From: Suillus spraguei
Taxonomy: Eukaryota; Basidiomycota; Agaricomycetes; Boletales; Suillaceae
Direction of reading: 5' to 3'
NCBI GenBank assembly: GCA_016800925.1
Contig: JABCPU010000442.1
Coordinates: 1 to 53,634, forward strand
Length of the DNA stretch: 53,634 nt
The position numbers were made by a program, and so were the translations under genes. Below, piece by piece: positions 44,201-53,634 of the stretch (the first letter of the stretch is position 1; every line of letters begins with the position of its first letter). Below the pieces are notes generated by a model. That model was not told the DNA's origin and searched no databases. It saw only the letters and a list, made by a program, of their open reading frames with translations.

Positions 44201-46511
44201 ATTCTCTCCTCCCCATGCTCTTCTGTCCCCCCATCTCTGCATCCTAATGATCATAGCAGCTTTTGAAACAAATAAAATCATTTTTCAAATGACAAAGTTC
44301 AGATTCTTTGATAGCCAAAATTATAATCAATCTAAGAGAAATCTATAATAAGATTTTTCCTGAGGGTGGGGGAGGACACTTCCAGCCTGCTGGCAACTTC
44401 CAACCTGGTATTGGTGCCTGATGGAGTAGCTTGTCATAGGTATCAATCTGTTCCTGACAACTTGACCATGCCTTTTGATCGGTGCCACCACTCCTTTCCT
44501 TCTGTTTTTACCTATCAGCCATCTTCTGCAATCACACTCATTTTTTGCTTGCCCTCCTTTTTTGCTTTCCACTCCTTTCCAGTCCTTTTTGGCTTCACTT
44601 TTGGCTGAACATTCCCTTTGGCTTCCTGGCCTCGGCTCCATCCTAATAATTGGGTTTTACCCCAGCTTCAGACAACCCATGGCAAATTTGACCAGCTGCG
44701 CAGTCATGTGACCAAATCACGCATCACGCAATCACACAATCACACAATGGGACAACAGTGTCGGCACTCAAAAAAACCATGCAAGAAAGTAAGTGAGCTA
44801 AGTGAAAAAATGTGGCCTTTAGCGAAAATCACATGGCCCTACACGAAAGCCACGCGAGCTAGCAACAACTTTCACACCTTTCCCCCCTTACTTCTTAGAT
44901 ACCGATACAGGCAGCTGGGTAGCCTTTTTGTGGGGAGGCAGGCGCTGAATTTTTTTTAACCTGTCTGTCTAAGTATGGAACCATCCTCTGCTTTCTTGCA
45001 AACCTGAGCGCAAGGCCATTGGATTCTCAGTTAGTGTCAACCAAACACCTAACTTTGCAGGTCAACAGTTTGTTGACAGTACCAGATATTGGTGACTTGG
45101 AAATATTGCAGGAGTTGCTGGTAGTCTTGTTCCTGGAGTGCAAAGTTGCTTCAGATGGCTAGGGGAGAGCATGGTGGCATATTGGTTATTGGTAGGGAGA
45201 GGTACTAGAAAGGCTTACATCAATGCTGGCCACCCTGGTTTCTATGACCATGCTACTTGACTTGAACATCACATGTATTCTTTTGTCGATGGTCCAGGCC
45301 GTCTCTGAAATGCAGAATTTGTCACCATATTTATGTATGTGAGTTGGTCCATGGGAAAGCATCAACTCCAAGCCCTGCTGGAATGACTTGAGGCAGGGGA
45401 AGCATTGAGTACTGTGATAGTTGCATCCAGGAGGTCGCGCACAGGCTCAGCCAGGAATGGAACTATTAGCTTCAACTCCTTGTCCCATGGTAGGAGTTTG
45501 ACAGACACTCTGATCTGATGCAAAGGAGGCGGGAACAAACAATATTTTAATGATCTCAGATGCAAATTATCTGCAGGTGAGAACTCGACTGACGCCCACC
45601 TGCTCCCTGCTAGGATTCTGCCCAATTGAGATGCACCACTGATATCACGTGACTTCTCACGACATAAGTATGTCATACATTTTTATTTCCTGTGATTCTA
45701 TGCTAAGTCTGAAGTCTTATGTAAGGTAGCAAAGCTCGTATGTCATATGTACTAGCATTACTGCATGAGCTCAGCTCCATCCTGGTTCTTCCTCACTTCC
45801 TGTACGAAATTCCAATTATTAGACACGTATGTAACAGAATTGATCACGATACTGATGAGCGCTAGTGTAGTTGGCAACCTAGCAATGATCAATTCATGGA
45901 CTGTGCAGTTGAACAAGTTGCACATGATTCAGTTTTTCTGGCATTTTTTTCGCTACTAGATGCAAAGGTCCACTGTACAGGCCCTCACTGCGTCGCACAG
46001 GTATTGGAACTGGTATCCTGTTGTTGAGGTACCCTGCTCGCCCCTTCCACTGACTTCTCTGATAGCAAGTCCAACAATCAAGGAGCATCAAGATGAGTGT
46101 CCTCGTTACCAGCAATTACCCTCGTATCACAAAACCTGTATATTGGATCACAGACTCACAGTCAATCTCTGGGTCCTCATTCTCTTCTAACCAGCTGTCC
46201 TCCAAGTCTCATTTTTGAAGCAGCACAGAATTAGGAAATTTTTTGAGCACAGCCATATATGCACAGATGCATTATGAGGATCCATATGCCACTCCCATCA
46301 TAGTCAGTTTTCACTGGGCCTGAATAGTTGTACGTTGAGTCACGTGTGGATGGTTGAGTTGCCTACACTCCTCTCTCATATACCCCACATATTATACCTG
46401 TCCTACATATTATACCTCATATAATTCATTCCTACAAATTATTACATGGCGAAAAAACAGGAACAGCAAGAGAACGAGCTGCAAGAGCCAGATAAGAGGT
46501 ACTGACTTGGG
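44201..46511. other. Unassigned region, with short minus-strand coding-looking pieces at 45.2-45.7 kb
   Basis: No complete gene. Minus-strand frames at 45362-45676 (LKLIVPFLAEPVRDLLDATI) and 45186-45371 (HKYGDKFCISETAWTIDKRI) look partly protein-like but do not join. The left part of the first overlaps a dispersed repeat also at 27.4 kb (gagaactcgac.gacgc). Near 46446 a plus-strand frame MAKKQEQQENELQEPDKRY ends just before the palindrome. Confidence 0.35.
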
Positions 46512-46754
46512 ACTTGTGGCGTTGGCATTAGTGATGGTGGGTTTTTCTGTTTTATCTTTGGTGCATTTTTGTGTGATTTCATGCTGCAGAGACAGATTTT
46601 TGTTGTCAGGGGTGTCAGTAGCACTAGTGCCGGCCATCACTAGCGCTACCAACACCCCTGACAACAAAAATCTGTCTCTGCAACATGATATACACAAAAA
46701 CACACCAAAGATAAAACAGAAAAACCCACCGTCACTAACACCAATGCCACAAGT
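46512..46754. repeat. 243-bp near-perfect palindrome without spacer
   Basis: The two halves meet at ggcc near 46633. Left arm words acttgtggcgttggcatta, tgggtttttctgttttatct and gagacagatttttgttgtca reappear as complements on the right (tgacaacaaaaatctgtctc, agataaaacagaaaaaccca, ccaatgccacaagt). A few substitutions and short indels separate the arms. It can form a long cruciform and looks like a fold-back (MITE-like) element or a product of end-to-end inversion. Confidence 0.9.
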
Positions 46755-47908
46755 ACACAATATAAACTGGCACGGTCATTCCAAAGCTTAGGTCTCAAGG
46801 GCAAGGCACTCGGGGTCACTGTTACTCCTGCCACTACGATGGCCAGCACTAGCACCGCCACCCCTGCCGGTGATGCTGTCGCTCCTGCCACCCCTGCCGG
46901 TGATGCCGTCAATAACACTGAAACGAAGAAACTAGTGCTGGCCTAAGTATAAGTGCAGCGTTAATCCTACTAAAGGCGCGAGTGAGATGTTCGACCCAAG
47001 AGGACTGCAGATAGAAGCAATTCCTTCTAAGTTAGTGCGAAGGAAACAATGAAGTACTAAATTGACTGCGAGGATTCTGATTTCCAAGTTTAGCGGCAGT
47101 AGCGGTATGTCGGCGGTACTAGCGCGGTGTCAGCAGTACATACGCGGTAACGATAGCTGCAACGGTCAGCTAGCGAGGGCAGAACAAGGTTGCTTGGGTG
47201 AGATGAAATGTTATAACTACTGGCAGTGCGGTAGCGGTAGCGGCAATCTTCCGTATGAGCGGGAACGCAGACGAGAGAGAAAGCATCCCAGCGAGATCAC
47301 TGGCCGCAGTCCGGTTACGAGTAGTGAAGTCGAAAGTCGCACGGTACTTCGAGCAGTAAAGTTACTGGCGGTTAAATCAATGAGCGTGGTTCGAATGGAG
47401 AAATGTTCAAATGCAAATAGATTGCGACTAGCAAGTGTTTCTAATACTAAGTCCTAGTGAAGGGATGTAACGGGAAGTAGGTGATGGTATGTATGTTCAG
47501 TCCTTTTTAACATATGCGAGCGCGTACAAGATAACTATGCGAGTCCAGTAATGAGAAAGAAAATAAATGGGGTACTTAATTATGAGGCGCACAGCGTGCA
47601 GCGGCCCCTTGAGACATAAGGTAAATCCTGCCGTAGGTTTAGTAACGGCGGAAGCGAGGAAACTACGCACCAATGGATTCTAGATGGAATAGGACGGGAC
47701 ATAAGGGCATCAGCGCGAGGATCCGGGGTTTGCGGAAGAAGAACGGTTCCGCATTAGCGGAGTGAAAAGGCTATTTTGTCGCTATAAGGGAATCCTTTGG
47801 TTGCTGCCGCAGACGTTAATGAGACGCTTGCCGAAAATGGGGTTTTGACGGTCAGCGTGACTTTTCTCGCTACAATGCCACTGCCACTGACGGCACAAGC
47901 CTACGATA
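46755..47908. other. Unassigned, purine-rich region with a small tandem repeat
   Basis: A 30-bp unit (gctcctgccacccctgccgg...) is repeated twice at about 46844-46910. The word ctggca.ggt.a.tcca occurs near 46769 and 47913, so the palindrome may interrupt or flank a duplicated sequence (WHGHSKA versus WHGYSMA). The rest is purine-rich with few stops in one strand but no recognisable protein. Confidence 0.35.
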
Positions 47909-48535
47909 TTGACTGGCATGGTTACTCCATGGCTTCTACAGGGACATATCTGTCAGAGGTGTCTTTTGTATATCGATGGAAGAGCTGCAAGAACATGTAA
48001 CTGGCAGAAACTGGCAACCATTTCTCCAGCAGGTTGGAAAATGCTTCAATATGTATTATTATGTGTCTACAACCGTGATCACTGGATCGGTTGTCCTCAT
48101 TGGGGTCTCATACAGCACTGGGCACACCCAAGATGGCTCCTACACATCATCTATCATTACCTTTTTCATCTCAATGGGATCGTTAATCTGTAACATGCGT
48201 ATGGCAACCAAGGTTGAATACTTCAATTCTCAAAATATACAAGTGAGTCATTTTAATTTTGTCTACTAAGTATTTCTTACATGCATCTCAGCTTCTCCTG
48301 TCTACTCAACAGTACCTGATGTTATTCTTAGTATCACTAGGGGTTGTCTTCGCCATACTGACAGAATGCACCCTTATGGTAAGTGTGGTCATTCTGTTGT
48401 GGCAGAAGAATGGTTCTGCCAGCCATCAAATCAAATATTTTTATATAGCAGGCGTTGTTGTTATCTCTCTGTTGCATCTTGAGATCTCATTCAAATCATG
48501 TCACGTCACGGTTCAACCTATTACAGTTTAGAATA
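47909..48535 (+). CDS. Fragment of a multi-spanning membrane protein
   Basis: Unrecognised and probably incomplete. Frames at 47976-48246 (NWQPFLQQVGKCFNMYYYVS, TTVITGSVVLIGVSYSTGH, SIITFFISMGSLICNMRMAT, KVEYFNSQ) and, after a likely short intron, 48295-48530 (LLSTQQYLMLFLVSLGVVFA, GVVVISLLHLEISFK) give about four hydrophobic segments. Start and end are not fixed. It lies directly before the Pds5-like fragment but shows no relation to it. Confidence 0.35.
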
Positions 48536-48684
48536 GCATCCCCTTCATCAATAGGTCATTCCAATACATCATACACTTCTTTCATTGATCATGCTGGCTC
48601 ATATTCAGCTGATGCAACGGATGAGTCAGTGTCACATGTCTTTATTATGGTACACTTTACTGACTTTATGGTTGGTTGCTGACA

Positions 48685-50155
48685 GTCTGAAGGTCAAGTC
48701 GTGCATGCAACTGCAGGCTGCAATATATCTTTTGCATTTGTCTGTAGTGGACAAGTTCGTGACTGTCATTAACACAAATTTCATCTCGTTAGCTATTACT
48801 GTGCAGGTATGTTTGAGCCATCTGCATCGATCTGCATAAGTTAATCTGGCGTAGGACCCATGTTATAATGTGCACATGGAATTCCTCATGAAGCTCTTCC
48901 CCCTCCTTACTGCGCGCAAACTTCCTCCATGATACAATCTTATCCCCTTTTTGACCGTACATGATCCTGAGGCGGACGTCAAGAGCCGCGTTAGTAATGT
49001 TTTATGTTCTATCGTAACTGTGTCTGACACCATTGCAGGCCATCTCCTATGTAACACATGCGTCACAAAACATATCTGCTGGTGAGTATTGATGATAGTG
49101 CATTTCAAGTATTTTCAACATATTTGCCTTTCCTCAGCTGCCAAAGTCGATCTGTTTGAAATTATATTCATCCGCTTTCTTCATCTTCTTGCACATCACC
49201 CTGATTTTTCGACTGCACATGAAAATTTGCAAGAAATGGCCAAGTAAGCCGCCGTGAAATCTGTGGGCATGTAAAGATGCTGACATTTTGCATAGATACA
49301 TTGACTTTTATCTGGATTTAATAGTGTCCCTACTTTACCACCTTGCTATGAAGGCAAAGACTGTTCGCGATGGACAGTTGCATACATATAGTGAGGTCCA
49401 TATTGGTGTTGTCGGTCAGGCTGTGACATTAAAGATGGTACCGCTTTTAGAATCTTTACATTATGAGCGAGCTCACACAAGAGCTATCAAGGCCTGTGCA
49501 CAAGCACATTCCTGGAGTTTGCAGAGCTATCCAGGAAAGGTAAAACTACCTTTGGATATTCTCCATGCACTACCAAATCTGGAGGCAGCTACGAAGGTCA
49601 TGGCACTTTACGTAGGTTAGCTCGAAAACTGATTGGTGGCCTTTTTTAGATCTTGAAGACTGTTTATCTCCCTGAGGAAACATCAGCCTGGCTTTTGGAA
49701 TCATCCAGAACACAGAAGCCTGCGGGTACTTACAAGTTAAGCTTCCAGGACTGTGAGCTGTCGAGTGTATCTGACTATTTACTACGATAGGAAAAATGGC
49801 GTGAACCCGAGAACCTAAAGACTCCAAATCCCCTCCAAAAAGGAAGGCGTCATGGCACAGGGCCAATGGGACCACCAAGTGGGAGTTCCCCATCTTATCG
49901 TTATTGATTGTTTCTGATGGCTGGTTCAGATGTGCAAAAACAGCTTGATGGACTAGCGATCAGTCTGAATCTGAGGAAGAGCTGTCCTCGGATGATTCAG
50001 AGCAAGATAATAGGGAGGACACGCCTAAGCAGAGCTTGGAATGTGAGGATGGGTCTAGTGAACAAGAGAGCGATGAGGATGAAGCGAATGAGAAGAAGGG
50101 AGACCAAAATTGTAAGCCAAGTTGTAAGGCAGGAACACGTGCGAAGGTGTGTTGA
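48685..50155 (+). pseudogene. Pds5-like (cohesin regulator) C-terminal fragment
   Basis: Pds5 is a HEAT-repeat regulator of sister-chromatid cohesion. This fragment starts at an acceptor-like site with LKVKSCMQLQAAIYLLHLSV and NTNFISLAITVQ. After an intron come DPCYNVHMEFLMKLFPLLTA, RKLPP, an in-frame TGA at 48930-48932 (where the family has Arg), and YNLIPFLTVHDPEADVKSRV. Later exons: VDLFEIIFIRFLHLLAHHPD, YIDFYLDLIVSLLYHLAMKA, NLYIMSELTQEL, then a one-base shift near 49487, AHSWSLQSYPGKVKLPLDIL, VYLPEETSAWLLES, and an acidic tail (SESEEELSSDDSEQDNRED). The N-terminal two thirds of Pds5 are missing upstream. It is a partial copy with a stop and a frameshift; the source gene is presumably elsewhere. 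Confidence 0.6.
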
Positions 50156-50952
50156 ACCTCTTGTTACTGCATCCATCTTGACGAGTCTGACCTTACTCTG
50201 ACAGAGGAAAACCAGTAAGTAGGTGAAGAAGAAGGGTAATCATGCAAGAAAGTCATGATTCTTATTTTATGTTCTACTTGCTTATTACTCATGCCCATTA
50301 GTTCTGCGCTGTAGTTTTGTGTCTATCTTGCTTACTTGTGTACTGCTTTGTATCATAATCTGTGCTACACATGAGTAATATGCTCCCCAGAGCTGTGTTT
50401 TTGAAATTCATATGCCAAACTTGTTGAGGTCCATCTCTTGGTGCATGAGTGCCTCCTCTGACCCATGAGGTTTATTGCAGTCAACCTTGCAAGTACACAA
50501 ACCTTCCAAAACAATGTCAATGCACTGCTCACGCGCTCAATGTGAGGCAAACACAACAGCCTCGTCCCTGAACCTCATACACCCTTCAGGCTGGGCTTTA
50601 GCGACTTGGACACCACCAGCAAATGGCACCACCTATTCTATGGTGCCAATCACTTAGCGACAACCACTTATGTGCAGTGGCCAAATCGACCTCCAGTGAC
50701 CGATATGATAAACCCTAAGCCTAAGTCACAACTGCATGCGGATCCTCCACTGCTCCTTCAATCTTAGTGCCCCATGGTTCATGTTACAGTAGAAATACAT
50801 ACATAGATGTTTGTGAATACAACCCTTACCAGTCTCAATGCCCACCTCTCACAAGAAGCTTGCTGCCGCCTGTGCAAGAGCAGCACGATGGCAAACTCGG
50901 CCTCTGACACCTGAACATAGCAATTCCACTGACAAACCACCTCTGTCCACTG
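50156..50952. other. Unassigned; probably decayed upstream part of a transposase
   Basis: Short frames only. The region leads into the DDE transposase C-terminus and may be its eroded middle part, but no motif is certain. Confidence 0.3.
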
Positions 50953-51240
50953 CGAACTCAATTTTATTGAATATTTCTGGGGGAAGGTCAAGAAGTACCT
51001 CTGGGACAACTGTGACAGCATTTTCGAGATGTTGAAAAAGAACATGCCCTTGGCAATGCAGTCTGTGCAGCTCAGTACGATCCGACTGTGGGAGCATCAC
51101 ATGCACCACTGGATAGAGGCATATCGGACAGGCCTGGAGACAAAAGATGCTCAATTCAGGTCAAGCAATTTAGTTCTACTAAGTATAAGTCACATAGACG
51201 TGTTCCTGAGATGGTGGCATGTACTTTTGACTGACAGGGA
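50953..51240 (+). mobile_element. C-terminal remnant of a DDE-superfamily transposase
   Basis: Reads HCELNFIEYFWGKVKKYLWD, NCDSIFEMLKKNMPLAMQSV, STIRLWEHHMHHWIEAYRTG, then, after a one-base shift near 51155, QVKQFSSTKYKSHRRVPEMV. The E in ELNFIEYFWG-type motifs belongs to the third catalytic acidic region of such transposases. The gene is truncated upstream and frameshifted, so inactive. Confidence 0.65.
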
Positions 51241-51245
51241 ATCTG

Positions 51246-52410
51246 TCATATACCATACATTCAGGTCCGATCCATGGACATCCGGACATCCAATCCATAC
51301 ATCCTAGTCCACCCATCCAATCCAGCTTACATATCCAATCCACCCATCCACTCCAATCCATATCCGACTCAGTCCATCCATCTGATCTGATCCACCCATC
51401 CAATCCATGTTCATATCCAATCCATGTCCATATCCAATCCGTGTCCATATCCAATCCATGCTCATATCTGAAACTATTCCCGCGCACCTGCGCGTTACTC
51501 CTTTTAGGTTAATACCTGTGTCTGGCTTTCGGTTATCTCTGCACCTCTGGCTTTCGGTTATCTTGACTTCCATCTTGATAAGATATTTCATACAAGTCTT
51601 ATTTCCGAGTTCATAGCCTTGTGTTCCACAATGCCCCAGACATAGCCTCGGACTATCCTTACTTGCCTTCCAGCATGCTACCTACAGTATATAAACTTGT
51701 AGTACAACTCCTCCAGACCTCAGTCTGATCATTGCTTTCCTACTTCTGTATATTCCTTTGATTTCTGTATCTTGTTATCATGTCTATATAAATCCGTTTC
51801 CATTCTTGCACTTGGGCTCCGGCCCTCGTAAGCTTCCAACTCAGACCTATGGGATCATTTCCTAGGCCGGAGCTTTGATCCTATGTCCTATATCCTTTTC
51901 GGACTTCGTCCGTTTCCTGTCTCTCATCTGTTTCACCTCCGACTCTACCTTTGGTAGTCTTATCCTGTCTGTTTCTATTCCGGACCTTGTCCAGAGTAGT
52001 CTATACTATCTCTACACCATATCTGGACCTACTCCTCTCTAGTAGTTCAATACCTCCCCTAAGATCCATAGAGCTATGCTTGTCCAATCATCCAATCATC
52101 CAATCATCCACTCTTCTGCTCCTCCAAGCTTCGGACCTTCGGACCTCTGGTCCTCTGGATCCATCTTATCCTATCCTCCAACATCTATGGATCATCTTTT
52201 CCTCTGGAGCTCCGCTCCTATCCTGCCCTGGACTTTGTCCAGTGGTCCATCTTCATCTGTTCTACTTGGGACTTGTTCCAGTAGTCTTACCATTACTCCC
52301 TACCATCCGGAAGTCCTTTGGAGCTCTATAAAGCTATCCTGTTCTACAGAGTTCATCCAGACTCCATCTGTACTTCACTATAACTCCCCCTTGGACTTCA
52401 TCTGAAATTA
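51246..52410. mobile_element. Possible solo-LTR-like sequence
   Basis: Noncoding, pyrimidine-rich on the plus strand, with a TATA-like box (gtatataaacttg near 51686) followed by a leader-like stretch ending around tatataaatccg near 51785. It begins with tgtcatatacc directly after the transposase remnant. I did not find a matching second LTR, primer-binding site or target-site duplication, so this is a weak call. Confidence 0.25.
51270..51475. repeat. Degenerate tandem repeat of ~11-18 bp (CATCCAATCCA type)
   Basis: Repeated words catccaatcc, atatccaatccatgt and ccacccatccaatcc recur about a dozen times. The same word type reappears at 52081-52110 (catccaatcatccaatcatc). Confidence 0.75.
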
Positions 52411-52728
52411 AGGGCACAGCGTATGAGCTGAGGCCAAGCCCCTTCGACTTTCTGTCCCTCCGGTACAACCCCATTCAAGACCAGGACATCTTAGTAGCCT
52501 CAGTTTTGCATGGTTGTAACAGAATCATAGTTTTATATGTGGCCAAATCAGCATCTTCATGAAAACAAATCTTGCTCAAATTTGATCCAATTGAAAATTC
52601 CTCTTGTGGTTTACTCTACTGGTTGAAAGGATAATTTCTACAAGAGCATATAAAAATCTGATGTTTTTAAAGGGATGGGAACCTTGCACAAAAGTAGTGG
52701 TATCTAAGTGATTAGCACCATAGCACAA
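52411..52728. other. Intergenic or intronic DNA before the NAA15-like reading
   Basis: No feature recognised; it may contain the first exon and introns of the following gene. Confidence 0.35.
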
Positions 52729-53634
52729 AAGGACAAGAAGCTATTTGCTGATCTTTTAAGCCAGTATGAAGACAGACAACTCTCCAAGGGCAGGAAGACA
52801 GCCGATCAAATACTTAAAAAGTACCCCGAACATGGTGGTATGTCAACCTGAACTGACACTCGCACCTTTCATGGCTGATTTGCAGTCCTGCATGAAAGGC
52901 CTGATTCTGGTGCACCTTGGTCAGTGCAATGAGGGCATCAATCTCGTCAAGGAGGGTATGCGCAAGGACCTGTCTTCCCATATCTGCTGGCACGTCTGGG
53001 CACTCATCCAGAAGAGCGGACACAAATACGAGGACACACTCAAGTCGTATATTCAGGCGTTGAAGTTTGATAAGGTGCGCTTGAGTGGTAACTTATTTTT
53101 CGGGCGTATCTCAGTGCTTGAAATGAAGGACAACTTCAATATCCTGCAAGATACGGCTGTTCTTCAAATGCAGACACATCAATTTGGAGGCCTGGTAGAT
53201 ACACGTCATAACCTCCTCCGCCTGCGGCCTTACAATCGACATCACTGGGTCGGTCTTGCAGTCGCATATCAGCTAATGGAAACCTCACTGAGGCAAAACA
53301 AGTTCTTGAATGTATTGAAGGATTTCTTTGGGTAGATGGATTTACATCATTGTATCTGCTTGCTCATATAACATGTCTGCAAAACATAGGATCTTACAAT
53401 GTGGAATTCTTGGAACTGTTGATGTATCACGTTCGCATACTAGAGGATATGGGCGACTTCCAATCCGCAGTCAACATGCTCGAGTCACATGACAGGGCCA
53501 AGGGTAGCTCTGTCCTGAATTGCATAGCGGGTACGGAAATGAAAGGTGTGACTACATGTGGCTTATGTCTCGAGAAAACTTCATATTTTACAGCTCGCTT
53601 ATTGGCAAAACTGAAGGAAAGCAATGGATGAAGA
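52729..53634 (+). CDS. NAA15-like auxiliary subunit of the N-terminal acetyltransferase A complex (partial, frame-interrupted)
   Basis: NAA15 is the TPR-rich subunit that holds catalytic NAA10 and binds the ribosome. The reading begins after an acceptor-like site near 52729 (KKLFADLLSQYEDRQLSKGR, KTADQILKKYPEHG). After an intron come CMKGLILVHLGQCNEGINLV and SSHICWHVWALIQKSGHKYE, with LKSYIQALKFDK before an intron ending near 53129. Then DNFNILQDTAVLQMQTHQFG and TRHNLLRLRPYNRHHWVGLA. A one-base deletion near 53275 shifts the frame before NLTEAKQVLECIEGFL. The next block is YNVEFLELLMYHVRILEDMG and DFQSAVNMLESHDRAK, then ARLLAKLKESNG and another shift at the window edge. The order and spacing of TPR units match the family. 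Either a decaying copy or a real gene with sequence errors; the 3' part lies outside. Confidence 0.65.

Larger units (their letters stand above)
43400..44655. mobile_element. Possible nonautonomous element bounded by repeated end motif
   Basis: The motif tcctggcc..ggct.catcc.aataatt occurs three times in the same orientation: about 43456-43486, 43538-43565 and 44626-44650. The first two follow hairpins (next entry). Between them lies AT-rich DNA and the heptamer array. No transposase is encoded and no terminal inverted repeat or target-site duplication was established, so the mobile-element label is tentative. Confidence 0.3.

Noticed and set aside
43754..44348. Long open frames of 120-199 codons on both strands (PISHLPS and MGDGRWE repeats)
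   Set aside because: They come only from the 7-bp period of the heptamer array, which is open in all frames; no independent coding signal.
46354..46791. 145-codon frame and its minus-strand partners across the palindrome
   Set aside because: Both strands give near-identical peptides because of the inverted repeat; they do not represent separate genes.
1..53634. Repeat-induced point mutation as the cause of decay
   Set aside because: Most interruptions seen are single-base deletions, with only two point-mutation-like stops; no dense C-to-T pattern was evident by eye.

Overview
The window is nuclear DNA of a filamentous basidiomycete, most likely a wood-decay member of the Agaricomycetes (order inferred, not proven). 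The genes carry many short GT...AG introns of about 45-100 nt. Recognisable families include an NCS1 uracil/allantoin-type permease, an F-box protein, cytosolic ribosomal protein eS26, a WD40-repeat remnant of a type common in Agaricomycetes, a PARP-type zinc-finger protein, Pds5-like cohesin sequence, and an NAA15-like N-acetyltransferase subunit that runs off the right edge. No bacterial operons, CRISPR arrays or complete rRNA/tRNA genes were seen.

Left part (1-15.1 kb), ordinary genome: a flavin split-barrel protein (57-995, +), an NCS1 permease (1158-3463, -), a long RING-finger plus RRM protein (4277-7065, -), an F-box protein (9030-10269, -), a small unknown gene (13702-14230, -) facing away from the complete four-exon eS26 gene (14462-15080, +). 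A gene-poor stretch lies at 10.3-13.7 kb.

Middle part (15.1-36.3 kb), a duplicated accessory region. Four intact paralogues of a small three-finger C2H2 zinc-finger protein (A 16384-17150 -, B 20239-20966 -, C 24481-25656 +, D 33294-34015 +) have identical sizes for the first three exons (9/89/78 nt). They share a C-terminal domain I do not recognise and a conserved upstream segment with a TATA-like box. B and D sit in two inverted arms of about 3 kb (20.0-23.1 kb and 31.2-34.3 kb). Each arm also carries a broken copy of a peroxisomal ABCD-type ABC-transporter segment. An ankyrin-like gene family is duplicated beside them: intact at 34947-36214, one in-frame stop at 27708-28987, and a decayed fragment at 41.5-42.0 kb. 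The spaces hold a WD40 remnant, a minisatellite of about 70-75 bp units, a hairpin and other dispersed repeats.

Right part (36.3-53.6 kb), mixed: coding fragments, an unknown multi-exon gene (38372-39027, -), a PARP-type zinc-finger protein (39797-40999, +), a membrane-protein gene with apparent frameshifts, two perfect hairpins, a heptamer array with G-quadruplex potential, a 243-bp palindrome, a Pds5-like C-terminal fragment, the end of a DDE transposase, LTR-like sequence and the NAA15-like gene. Several of these readings are interrupted by single-base deletions, mostly in short homopolymers. That could mean pseudogenes or assembly errors, and sequence alone cannot separate the two.
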